From assembly GCA_031181585.1 (NCBI GenBank), contig JAPSKP010000022.1, positions 1 through 44,261 on the forward strand: DNA of 44,261 bases, written 5' to 3'. Shown here one piece after another: positions 16,419 through 24,644 of the stretch (within the stretch, counting starts at the first letter, position 1; every line of letters starts with the position of its first letter). Both the position numbers and the translations under genes were made by a program. The notes under the pieces were generated by a model. The model did not search any database. It saw only the letters and a program-made list of their open reading frames with translations, and was not told the DNA's origin. Source of the stretch: Lysinibacillus sp. GTDB taxonomy: Bacteria; Bacillota; Bacilli; Bacillales_A; Planococcaceae.

Positions 16419-17528
16419 TTATACCTCCAAATAATACGTATCAGGCCTTTCAGGATTAAAGCATTCATTTACCCATATGACGGTAATGAGATCTGTTTGA
16501 CCGATATTCACAATAGAATGTGTATAGCCCGCAGGAATATCTACCACCTGCATTCTTTCCCCACTGACGTGGTATTCAATAATTTCTGTACAATCGGGTT
16601 TTCTAAAACGAATTATTCCTTCACCACTCACAACGAGAAACTTCTCGTTTTTTGAATGATGCCAATGGTTACCCTTAGTGATGCCTGGTTTCGAGACATT
16701 GACAGATACCTGGCCTCTGTCAGGTGTCCGAAGAAATTCAGTAAAAGAACCTCGCTGATCAAGATGCATTTGCAAGTCATAAGCAAATTGATTCTCGGGT
16801 AAAAAACTTACATAGGTACTGTAAAGTTTTTTTGTCAGACCGTCCTCCATATTCGCTATGTGCAAATTTTCCCTATTCACTTTAAAGCTTTCCAGCAAGC
16901 TCGCCAAGTCACCAAGCGATATTTGGTAGGTAAGCGGTACCGTACAGTAAGGGGACTGCATTGCAGGTGATCCTTTCAAAGCATTCAAAAACTCATCCAG
17001 CACATCATCAATGTAGCAAAGTGTAAGTTCCGTCTCTGCGTGATGAATATAGATCGGTAAGTTTCGCGCAATATGATGGCAGTATGTGGCTACGACAGAA
17101 TTGTAGTCGGGTCTGCTCCACTTGCCAAATACGTTCGGTAATCTGTACACATACACTTTCGCACCTGTTTTGCTTTCATGGAGGAAGAGCGCATCTTCCA
17201 TTGCCTTCTTACTCTTTCCGTATGGATGATCTTGTTTTGCCTGGATAGAGGATGCGGCTACAATTGGTGCTTTATTGCCAAAATCCTCAAGCAACCTAAG
17301 CAGTTTTTCAGTGAATCCGTAGTTTCCTTCCATGAATTCCGCTTCATGGGTTGGTCTATTTACCCCAGCTAAGTGAAATACGAATTCGCACTCTTTTGCA
17401 TAGTTCTCCAGTAAAGCCGGGTCGTCATCCTTCGTATAAATCAAAATTTCTTGAAATCCTCTATTTTTTAGCTCTGCGATCAAATTCTTCCCGATAAACC
17501 CCTTTGCACCAGTTACAAGAATTTTCAA
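16419..17528 (-). CDS. capF: Bifunctional 3-epimerase/4-reductase CapF (SDR plus cupin)
   Basis: CapF makes the second step towards UDP-L-FucNAc: a C-terminal Zn-cupin 3-epimerises and an N-terminal SDR reduces C4 with NADPH. The 369-residue length matches the S. aureus enzyme. The SDR part has VTGAKGFIGKNL (residues 5-16), VFHLAGVNRPT, AASSIQAK, and the catalytic Tyr103/Lys107 in HPYGKSKKAM. From about residue 255 the cupin has GNHWHHSKNEKFLVVSGEG and DIPAGYTHSIVNIG, which provide the metal-binding His residues. Translation starts at TTG 17526-17528 with GGAGGGG five bases away. It lies 16 bases after capE and 3 bases before capG, a tight three-gene set. Confidence 0.95.
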   Translation of the reverse strand: MKILVTGAKGFIGKNLIAELKNRGFQEILIYTKDDDPALLENYAKECEFVFHLAGVNRPTHEAEFMEGNYGFTEKLLRLLEDFGNKAPIVAASSIQAKQDHPYGKSKKAMEDALFLHESKTGAKVYVYRLPNVFGKWSRPDYNSVVATYCHHIARNLPIYIHHAETELTLCYIDDVLDEFLNALKGSPAMQSPYCTVPLTYQISLGDLASLLESFKVNRENLHIANMEDGLTKKLYSTYVSFLPENQFAYDLQMHLDQRGSFTEFLRTPDRGQVSVNVSKPGITKGNHWHHSKNEKFLVVSGEGIIRFRKPDCTEIIEYHVSGERMQVVDIPAGYTHSIVNIGQTDLITVIWVNECFNPERPDTYYLEV

Positions 17529-17544
17529 TGTGCCCCTCCTTGTT

Positions 17545-18582
17545 TTAGTTTATTACCTGAAGGTGCTGATTCCATCCCGAGAGTTCTTGTTGTATATATC
17601 TCAATTGCAATAGCTTCTGCTTAATCTCTTCCACCGTTAATAGCTGTGTATTATCCGAATTATATTCCTCCATGATTGCAATCCCGGGGTCACCTTCGAC
17701 AAAATATCCATTATAATTTAGATCCCTTTGATCTGCGGGAACTTTGAAAAATTGTCCTACATCTTTCGCTACTGCATATTCCTCTTTTGTTAAAAGGGTT
17801 TCACAGCTTTTTTCCCCATGTCTTGTACCAATAATTTTGAGTTCATTATTTGCATTGAATAACTCCTTTAATGCTTGGGCCAAGTTGCGAATTGTACAGG
17901 CAGGCGATTTCTGGACCATAATATCCCCCGCTTCTCCATGTTGAAATGCAAACATCACCAACTCCACGGCCTCTTCCAAACTCATTAAAAACCTTGTCAT
18001 ATGAGGGTTTGTTATTGTTAGAGGGTTACCGCTCCTGATTTGTTCGATAAATAAAGGAATGACCGAGCCGCGGGATGCCATTACATTGCCATAGCGCGTC
18101 CCGCAGATCAGCGTCCTATCAGCTGAGACAGTTTTAGCTTTGGCGACGAATACTTTTTCCATCATCGCCTTCGAAATACCCATTGCGTTAATTGGATAGG
18201 CCGCTTTATCCGTCGATAGGCAGATAACCTTCTTCACCTGATGTTCAATGGCGGCGTTCAATACATTTTCGGTGCCTAGAATGTTGGTTTTTACCGCTTC
18301 TAACGGGAAAAATTCACATGACGGCACTTGCTTTAATGCTGCCGCATGAAAAATATAGTCAACTCCGTACATGACATTTCTGATGCTGTCGATTTGCCGA
18401 ACATCTCCAAGATAGAATTTCAGCTTCTCGTTGTTATATTTCCTTCGCATATCATCCTGCTTCTTTTCATCTCTCGATAATATCCGGATTTCTTTAATAT
18501 CAGTATGAAGAAACCGCTTCATCACTGCGTGGCCAAAAGAGCCGGTGCCACCCGTAATTAATAAGGTCGCATTTTTAAACAC
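17545..18582 (-). CDS. capE: UDP-GlcNAc 4,6-dehydratase/5-epimerase CapE
   Basis: CapE starts the UDP-L-FucNAc route by removing water from UDP-GlcNAc and inverting C5. The 345-residue soluble SDR has TGGTGSFGHAV (residues 10-20), GDVRQIDSIRNVM, HAAALKQVPSCEFFPLEAVK, CLSTDKAAYP with catalytic Asp125/Lys126, and NAMGISKAMMEK. In the last motif the usual SDR Tyr is Met134 (with Lys138), a normal feature of inverting 4,6-dehydratases. RYGNVMASRGSVIPLF and HMTRFLMSLEEAVELV complete the family pattern. GTG at 18580-18582 is the start, with GGAGGGG upstream. It follows the WbuB-like glycosyltransferase, a pairing often seen when that enzyme uses FucNAc. Confidence 0.94.
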   Translation of the reverse strand: MFKNATLLITGGTGSFGHAVMKRFLHTDIKEIRILSRDEKKQDDMRRKYNNEKLKFYLGDVRQIDSIRNVMYGVDYIFHAAALKQVPSCEFFPLEAVKTNILGTENVLNAAIEHQVKKVICLSTDKAAYPINAMGISKAMMEKVFVAKAKTVSADRTLICGTRYGNVMASRGSVIPLFIEQIRSGNPLTITNPHMTRFLMSLEEAVELVMFAFQHGEAGDIMVQKSPACTIRNLAQALKELFNANNELKIIGTRHGEKSCETLLTKEEYAVAKDVGQFFKVPADQRDLNYNGYFVEGDPGIAIMEEYNSDNTQLLTVEEIKQKLLQLRYIQQELSGWNQHLQVIN

Positions 18583-18600
18583 TCAAGTCCCCTCCTTCCA

Positions 18601-19803
18601 TTATTCAAAATGCTTCATTATCATTTCGTAGGAATGCCGAGTTGTATAATTCTCTTCTAAATACTTTCTTGCGTTTCTTCCCATCATATCTCGTACAAGC
18701 GGGTTCGTTAATTGCTGGAGTTTTTCATTAAACTGGTCTACATTGGAGCTGTTGCACCATAAACCAAAATTCCCTTGTTCCAGAGCATATCTGAGATCTG
18801 TATGTTCGTCAGTCGCTGCGAGCACAGGAATAGATGCCTGCATATAAGAGAGAATACGCGAGGGGAAATTTGGAATTGTAAAATGATGATGAAGAAAAAT
18901 CAAACCTATATCGCAGGCGTTAGCGAGTACTTCATATTCATCTTTTGGTAATTCTTTGATCAGCTTTGCATTTGAAGGCTGTTTCGTACGAAAATAGGCT
19001 TCTATTTTGCCGAATTCTGTCCCAGCGCCAACGATGACAAAAAATGCTTGATTATTCGATTGATTGGTCTCTATACACTCAAGGAGAAAATCGATTGCCT
19101 GAGGCTTTCCTAAATTACCTCCGTACAAAAAAATCGTTCGGGCTGATGGGATATTATATTTTTTTCGAATACTGTTTATTTTGTCCTCATCCTTTTGAAT
19201 CACAAGAGGAGTAATACTATTAGGACATATTTCAAGGATATTTGGTGAGAGTTGTGGATTGTGATTTTCTATGAAGTCTACATTTGCTTGTGACATGCAT
19301 CCGATATGATCGGATATACGATATAATTTCTTTTCTTTCATTCTGAAATATCGGTAAATAAAGCTGTCCTTGCGAAGCATTTTTAGATCAACAGCATTTT
19401 GCGGGAAAATATCTTTTAGGAGTAAATATGTTTTCGCGTTGTCCCTTTTTTTTATATAACGGATGACTTTTTCGAATGTGATAGGCGGAGTTGAATACAT
19501 CACTAAGTCAAACATAGTAGTACCGAAATATTTCTTAATAGCTCTTAAAAATTGAAACTCAATCATCAAGGTAGAAATACCTTTCTCCAGCAGACGGTTT
19601 TGTGTGATGTTGCCGATCTTCACTTTGAGAAGGTGTACGCCATTTTCCGTTGTATATTCAGTCGGCTTTTTCAAACGCCTTTCTCTGGCATTCACAATGT
19701 ATACGTCATGCCCATTATCACGAAAATGCCTCATTAAATCTGAATAAATCCCCTGGGTTTCTATACTTTCAAAACCGCCCAATGATAAAAACAAAATGTT
19801 CAT
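18601..19803 (-). CDS. WbuB-like group-4 glycosyltransferase, candidate L-FucNAc transferase
   Basis: The 400-residue product belongs to the WbuB/CapL branch. It starts MNILFLSLGGFESIETQGIY, has LLLKDIFPQNAVDL (the D-x-W/F-P-x-N signature), ENHNPQLSPNILEICPNS in the linker, and FLYGGNLGKPQAIDFLLECI opening the donor domain. FPSRILSYMQASIPVLAATD follows near residue 320. E. coli WbuB and S. aureus homologues handle L-FucNAc. Because this gene sits directly before capEFG, the same donor is likely, but that is inference. It is homologous in type to the partial gene at 1-1110. It follows the FemAB-like gene by 34 bases. Confidence 0.88.
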   Translation of the reverse strand: MNILFLSLGGFESIETQGIYSDLMRHFRDNGHDVYIVNARERRLKKPTEYTTENGVHLLKVKIGNITQNRLLEKGISTLMIEFQFLRAIKKYFGTTMFDLVMYSTPPITFEKVIRYIKKRDNAKTYLLLKDIFPQNAVDLKMLRKDSFIYRYFRMKEKKLYRISDHIGCMSQANVDFIENHNPQLSPNILEICPNSITPLVIQKDEDKINSIRKKYNIPSARTIFLYGGNLGKPQAIDFLLECIETNQSNNQAFFVIVGAGTEFGKIEAYFRTKQPSNAKLIKELPKDEYEVLANACDIGLIFLHHHFTIPNFPSRILSYMQASIPVLAATDEHTDLRYALEQGNFGLWCNSSNVDQFNEKLQQLTNPLVRDMMGRNARKYLEENYTTRHSYEMIMKHFE

Positions 19804-19837
19804 TCAGCAAACCTCACCTATAAAATCAATGTGCAAG

Positions 19838-20896
19838 CTATAATCGATAGAGCGGGAAGAATAAAGCTGATTCATCAAACTCGTCTTCCATTCTTCTCAT
19901 TTCCACCAAGTCATTATAGACTTCCTCATTAAATATTTTCTTTCCAACCGAAAAATAGGTTTCTGATTTTTTATTGAACCCCTGCTTGAACTGATAGAGA
20001 GAATCTTCTTTGCTGCCAACGCCTCCACCCATATGGAAGCTGTCAAACCCCTGTCTACTCCCCCAGCAGGCCACTTCATACATTAGCAAGTTGGTTGGAG
20101 CGAGATTCTGAAACGCTTGTTCCGAGGCAGATAAGTGATGATGGATTTGCCTATTTCCATAGATCACCAAGACCATTGCTATTTTCTTGCCCTTATATAT
20201 TGCATAAAAGATCATGGAATGGTTTGGCAGCTCGCCCATCACACTTTGATAAAACGGTTCGTCGAAAAAGTAGTAATCTTGTGCATTGTTCTTTCTCATT
20301 GTCTTTTCATACATGCGTTTAAACTCTTGAAATAACGCAGGCTCTCTTCCTGCACATACTTCTACGCCAGCTTCCCGTGCTTTTTTCACCCATCTTTTTT
20401 TGTTATTACTTAAGTTTCCCCATATACTTTGCTGTGAAGATAATGACACATTCACTGTTCTGCCAAGCTGCGCTACATCATAAAAGCTTTTCGAGCATTC
20501 GGCATTCTTTATCACTGGATGGAACCGGACAAATTCACTAATGATCCCTTCACTTACACAGAAAGAGCTATATTCTCTTGCTAAAGCTTGCAAGGCGTTT
20601 GTTGTCTTGTTACCTTCTATTAAAAAGCCGCCGTATCCATAAGGTGTCGCCAAGTCATAAAGCGTATTGTTCGGCAGTTTGCCTTTAAATTTTCTATCAT
20701 TTGCTATATCTCTTTTCATCACCACATTTATGGCCTTTATATCTCCATCCTTATAATGAAAAAGAAGAGGCTCGCCATCGCCATGCTCTTTAAATGCTTT
20801 TGTATAGTTTGCAAGATAGTACACATCATACTTCTTATATTCTTTTACTATTGCATTCCATTTAGCAGATTCATCAACTGTCAAAGCTGTTAACAT
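19838..20896 (-). CDS. FemAB/GNAT-fold acyl- or aminoacyltransferase
   Basis: The product (352 residues from ATG 20894-20896, AAGGGG eight bases before; a longer TTG frame is less likely) belongs to the FemAB-like group with duplicated GNAT folds. Visible marks are YLANYTKAFKEHGDGEPLLF early and NTLYDLATPYGYGGFL near residue 85. The Ser/Asn/Lys-rich WGNLSNNKKRWVKKAREAGV and IHHHLSASEQAFQNLAPTNLLMYEV follow, then FDSFHMGGGVGSKEDSLYQFKQGFN near the C-terminus. Enzymes of this fold move amino acids from aminoacyl-tRNA to peptidoglycan precursors, or act as N-acyltransferases in capsule clusters. It lies between the initiating sugar transferase and the WbuB-like gene. I infer that it adds an acyl or aminoacyl group to an amino sugar of the repeat unit, but neither donor nor acceptor can be read. 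Confidence 0.78.
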   Translation of the reverse strand: MLTALTVDESAKWNAIVKEYKKYDVYYLANYTKAFKEHGDGEPLLFHYKDGDIKAINVVMKRDIANDRKFKGKLPNNTLYDLATPYGYGGFLIEGNKTTNALQALAREYSSFCVSEGIISEFVRFHPVIKNAECSKSFYDVAQLGRTVNVSLSSQQSIWGNLSNNKKRWVKKAREAGVEVCAGREPALFQEFKRMYEKTMRKNNAQDYYFFDEPFYQSVMGELPNHSMIFYAIYKGKKIAMVLVIYGNRQIHHHLSASEQAFQNLAPTNLLMYEVACWGSRQGFDSFHMGGGVGSKEDSLYQFKQGFNKKSETYFSVGKKIFNEEVYNDLVEMRRMEDEFDESALFFPLYRL

Positions 20897-20952
20897 ATTT
20901 CCCGCCCCTTTAATCAAATCGTTAAATGGCTATCCTCGGTCATTGTTTGAAA

Positions 20953-21597
20953 TCAACTGAGTGATGCTTTCTGTTTTTCTTTTCTGTACTGATCAAAATC
21001 CATCGGTGTATCTACCCCTGCCTCTCCAACATCTGCTCTTTTCATTACTTTCACCAGCGTCTTCATCATGATTTTTACATCATGGTAGAAGGTAATATTG
21101 GCAATATAATTCAAATCATCCTGAAAGCGCTGCTCCCACGAGGCTGTATTACGTCCGTTAATTTGTGCCAATCCCGATAAACCCGGTTTAACAGAATGCC
21201 TCATTCTTTCCTCATCCGTGTAATAGGGCAAGTATTCTACAGCTAAAGGTCTTGGACCGATAATGGACATATCGCCTTTGATAATATTCATCAGCTCGGG
21301 CAGCTCGTCCAAGCTGGTGGACCTTAGGAATCTCCCAAACTTAGTTAGCCTTTTATTATTAGGCAGCAAATGCCCTTCTGCATCCCGCTCGTTTGTCATC
21401 GTTCGAAATTTATATAATGTAAATATTTCTTCATGGCAGCCTGGTCTTTCCTGTTTGAATAGGATAGGGCTCCCTAGATTAATTCTTACTAAAATTGCGG
21501 TTCCTATTAAAACCGGGCTTAACACAATGAGCGTGACCGTAGCTACTATGAAATCCATCGGCCTTTTTATATAGTTTTTATACAGCTGCATGACCAT
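20953..21597 (-). CDS. Initiating phosphoglycosyltransferase (PglC/EpsL type)
   Basis: This 214-residue protein is the small, single-domain form of the bacterial sugar transferase family. It transfers sugar-1-phosphate from a UDP-sugar to undecaprenyl phosphate and so starts the repeat unit. It has a reentrant membrane helix near residues 13-36, followed by ILFKQERPGCHEEIFTLYKF with the family Lys-Phe-Arg-Thr-Met (KFRTM). LDELPELMNIIKGDMSIIGPRPL holds the catalytic Asp-Glu pair, and VKPGLSGLAQINGRN completes the pattern. PglC-type enzymes often use bacillosamine-family sugars, in keeping with the dehydratase and aminotransferase just upstream. The first 20 bases overlap the aminotransferase gene, so expression is coupled. 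Confidence 0.93.
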   Translation of the reverse strand: MVMQLYKNYIKRPMDFIVATVTLIVLSPVLIGTAILVRINLGSPILFKQERPGCHEEIFTLYKFRTMTNERDAEGHLLPNNKRLTKFGRFLRSTSLDELPELMNIIKGDMSIIGPRPLAVEYLPYYTDEERMRHSVKPGLSGLAQINGRNTASWEQRFQDDLNYIANITFYHDVKIMMKTLVKVMKRADVGEAGVDTPMDFDQYRKEKQKASLS

Positions 21598-22750
21598 TCA
21601 CCGCATTCTTTATTGTTTCCACAACTTTTTCTAAGTCTGTATCGCTCATCTTTGTATCCGAGGGCAGGCAAATCCCTTGCTCAAACAAGCTCTCTGATAC
21701 ATTGCTGCCGATAAAATCATATGCCTTAAAATAAGGTTGAAGATGCAGCGGCTTCCATACAGGCCTTGATTCGATCTCTTCTCCTTCAAGCGCTTCTATC
21801 ACTTTCAGCGGGCATGCATTTCCTTTTAACGTCATTACACTCAACCAATAATTCGGCTCATTCCATTCATTCACCGGCATAAATTCAATGCACTTCAAAC
21901 GGCTAAGCTCCCTCTTATAAAATTCAAAAATATATTTCTTCTTTTCTATTCTTTTCTCTAGTACATTCAACTGCCCTCTCCCAATTCCGGCCATGATATT
22001 GCTCAGCCGATAGTTATAGCCTAGCTCACTATGCTGGTAGTGCCTGGCCGGGTCCCTAGATTGGGCCGACCAGAATTTTACTTTGGCAATCCGCTCTTCA
22101 TGGTCGGAAACGAGCATTCCTCCTCCGGAAGCAGTAATGATTTTATTGCCGTTAAATGAATAAACTCCATAGTCTCCAATTGCCCCTGTATACATCCCTT
22201 TATAAAGAGAGCCAAGGCTTTCGGCAGCATCCTCGATTACTGGCACATTGTATTTTTGACAAATCTCTAGAATTGCATCCATGTCGGCACACAGTCCATA
22301 CAGGTGAACAACCAATACCGCCTTTACATTAGGATATTTGCGAAACGCCTCTTCCAATGCTTGCGGGCTCATATTCCACGTCGCTTTATCACTGTCTATG
22401 AATACCGGAACAGCCTGCTGATAAATTATTGGATTAGCTGTTGCCGAGAATGTTAGTGTCGGACAAAAAACAATATCCCCTTTCCCTACCCCAGCAGCTT
22501 TTAATGCCATATGGATAGCCGCTGTACCTGAGGATAATGCTGCTGCCGCTTTGCTTCCTACCATCAAAGCAAGTTGTTTTTCAAACTCATTTACATTTTC
22601 GCCAAGGGGGGATATCCAATTCGTCTGAAATGCCTCCTGAACCCATGCTATCTCATACCCTTCTTCACTCATATGAGGGGATGCTAAATAAATCCTTTTC
22701 TGCTGACTATGATCAGGTCTTTGGATACACGTATCATAATTTTTTTTCAA
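21578..22750 (-). CDS. DegT/DnrJ/EryC1 sugar aminotransferase (PglE/EpsN type)
   Basis: These PLP enzymes put an amino group on a keto-sugar nucleotide. The 390-residue product has IYLASPHMSEEGYEIAWVQE at the start and WISPLGENVNEFEKQL. ALSSGTAAIHMAL follows, then IEDAAESLGSLYKG with the PLP-ring Asp174, and GVYSFNGNKIITASGGGM with the Schiff-base Lys203. It follows the membrane dehydratase gene by 55 bases, the EpsC-EpsN (PglF-PglE) pairing that gives a UDP-4-amino-4,6-dideoxy-GlcNAc. The start is TTG 22748-22750 with GGAGAGG close by. The acetyltransferase that normally follows (EpsM/PglD) is not found in this window. Confidence 0.92.
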   Translation of the reverse strand: MKKNYDTCIQRPDHSQQKRIYLASPHMSEEGYEIAWVQEAFQTNWISPLGENVNEFEKQLALMVGSKAAAALSSGTAAIHMALKAAGVGKGDIVFCPTLTFSATANPIIYQQAVPVFIDSDKATWNMSPQALEEAFRKYPNVKAVLVVHLYGLCADMDAILEICQKYNVPVIEDAAESLGSLYKGMYTGAIGDYGVYSFNGNKIITASGGGMLVSDHEERIAKVKFWSAQSRDPARHYQHSELGYNYRLSNIMAGIGRGQLNVLEKRIEKKKYIFEFYKRELSRLKCIEFMPVNEWNEPNYWLSVMTLKGNACPLKVIEALEGEEIESRPVWKPLHLQPYFKAYDFIGSNVSESLFEQGICLPSDTKMSDTDLEKVVETIKNAVNGHAAV

Positions 22751-22805
22751 AGGACCTCTCCTTTTTCGTTACTTTAAACATGCCTGCTATTTTAGTATTT
22801 GATCA

Positions 22806-24644
22806 TTACGCAATTGTCTTTGGGGTAAGTTCCTGGCTATTCATCCAATCACCATTTGCTAATTCAATAACCCTTTGCTTCATTAAATCTAGAGGCAGGA
22901 ATTCTAATTGTGCGAGGAACTCGATGAGCACACTTTCTTCAGGGCAATGGGCTTTTCCAACATGAATTTTTGGATGTATATACTCCTCCTGAATTTCTTC
23001 CGCATTCAGCAATTCTTCATACATCTTCTCACCTGGACGGATACCGGAAAATTCGATATGAATCTCTTCTTCTGTAAAGCCCGATAATCGAATAAGATTT
23101 TTTGCCAATTCTACTATTTTTATAGGTTCACCCATATCCAGTACAAAAACTTCCCCTCCCCGAGCCAGTGTGCCTGCCTGTAAAACAAGACGTGAGGCCT
23201 CCGGGATTGTCATAAAATAGCGTGTCATTTCTGGATGCGTCACTGTCACTGGCCCTCCCGCTGCAATTTGAGCCTGAAAACGCGGTACAACACTTCCACG
23301 GGAACCAAGCACATTGCCGAAACGAACGGCCGTAAAGTTCGTTTCACTGCATCTGGACAAATTTTGGATAATCATTTCTGCGATTCGCTTTGTTGCACCC
23401 ATTATATTTGGGGGATTTACCGCTTTATCGGTGGAAATCATTACAAAGTTCGCAACACCATATGCATGTGCGGCCTCTGCTATATTTTGTGTTCCGACAA
23501 TATTATTTTTAACGGCCTCAGCAGGATTGATTTCCATCAGTGGAACATGTTTATGTGCGGCAGCATGATAAATAACATCGGGCATAAACTCATGGACCAC
23601 TTCAAAAATCCGCTTCCGGTCCTGTACATCCGCAATGATAGGTATAAACTCCACTTCCCGGTATTCTTTGCCCTCTGATAATTCAGCATGAATGTTATAA
23701 ATTGAGGTTTCTCCATGACCCACTAAAACTACCCGGGATGGCTTGAACCTGGAAACCTGGCGGCAAATTTCCGAGCCAATCGATCCACCTGCCCCTGTCA
23801 CTAGTACAACTTTATCTGTTAGTTTATTAAAAAGGGCAATCATATCCAGCTTCACTTCCTCCCTTCCGAGCAGATCCTCAATTTTTACCTCCTGCATGTC
23901 ATTGACAGATACTTTACCGATGATGATATCCTCCATTTTCGGCATAATTTTAATTGGTATTTTTGTACTTAAACAGCGTTCATACATTTGACGGATACCG
24001 ATCTTTCCAAGAGAAGGAATGGCTAAAAAAATCTCATCAATTCTTTTTTCCTGCACAATCCGGCCGATATCCTTTGTCATACCGCATACTTTAATATCCA
24101 TCAGTTTCATCTTTTGTTTATGAGGGTCATCATCAACAATAGCGACGACCTGATACTCAGTCAGCGGATCTCTCTTTATACTGCGTAACAGTATTGTTCC
24201 AGCCTCTCCAGCACCAATTACCAGTACGCGCTTCAGATTACCCTGAGCTTGAAACAATGACCGGTCATGTATGACACGTAATAGAAACCTCGATCCACCG
24301 ATCAGGAGAATATCTAAAACCCAGGTGATGACCATCACTCGAAAATGAATATCCTCTTTCATAAAAAATTGAATGATGCTAGCTATCAGCACAGAAATGG
24401 TCACTGCATACCCGATTGCTAATAACTCTCTAATTGATGCTACGCTCCAGATTCGATTGTACAGATGGAAAAAGTAGGCCATAATATGGTGGCTAATAAG
24501 CAGCGTTAGCGAGCCTACAAGAATAACGGAATTAGAATGAATAAGATGTGCTGGATCAAGCAGCCAGTAACTAATAAAAATTACAGACAGCACAATGAGG
24601 GAATCCAACATGAAGAAAATGGAATACCGTATTGTAGAATTCAC
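22806..24644 (-). CDS. Membrane NDP-sugar 4,6-dehydratase (EpsC/PglF/CapD family)
   Basis: The 612-residue product has four N-terminal membrane segments (about residues 8-110). A CoA-binding-like Rossmann domain follows with VIGAGEAGTILLRSI (about 141-155), then an SDR domain opening VTGAGGSIGSEICRQ (about 283). The SDR part has HAAAHKHVPLMEINPAEAVK, ISTDKAVNPPNIMGATKRIAEM (Met in place of the SDR Tyr, as in retaining 4,6-dehydratases of this family) and RFGNVLGSRGSVVPRF. It turns UDP-GlcNAc into the 4-keto-6-deoxy sugar, the first step towards bacillosamine-type sugars. GTG 24642-24644 is the start, with AGAGGTG six bases upstream. It is the first sugar-pathway gene of the operon and follows a long untranslated stretch. 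Confidence 0.94.
   Translation of the reverse strand: MNSTIRYSIFFMLDSLIVLSVIFISYWLLDPAHLIHSNSVILVGSLTLLISHHIMAYFFHLYNRIWSVASIRELLAIGYAVTISVLIASIIQFFMKEDIHFRVMVITWVLDILLIGGSRFLLRVIHDRSLFQAQGNLKRVLVIGAGEAGTILLRSIKRDPLTEYQVVAIVDDDPHKQKMKLMDIKVCGMTKDIGRIVQEKRIDEIFLAIPSLGKIGIRQMYERCLSTKIPIKIMPKMEDIIIGKVSVNDMQEVKIEDLLGREEVKLDMIALFNKLTDKVVLVTGAGGSIGSEICRQVSRFKPSRVVLVGHGETSIYNIHAELSEGKEYREVEFIPIIADVQDRKRIFEVVHEFMPDVIYHAAAHKHVPLMEINPAEAVKNNIVGTQNIAEAAHAYGVANFVMISTDKAVNPPNIMGATKRIAEMIIQNLSRCSETNFTAVRFGNVLGSRGSVVPRFQAQIAAGGPVTVTHPEMTRYFMTIPEASRLVLQAGTLARGGEVFVLDMGEPIKIVELAKNLIRLSGFTEEEIHIEFSGIRPGEKMYEELLNAEEIQEEYIHPKIHVGKAHCPEESVLIEFLAQLEFLPLDLMKQRVIELANGDWMNSQELTPKTIA

Noticed and set aside
19897-20079. 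60-codon minus-strand frame
   Set aside because: It is another reading frame inside the FemAB-like gene.
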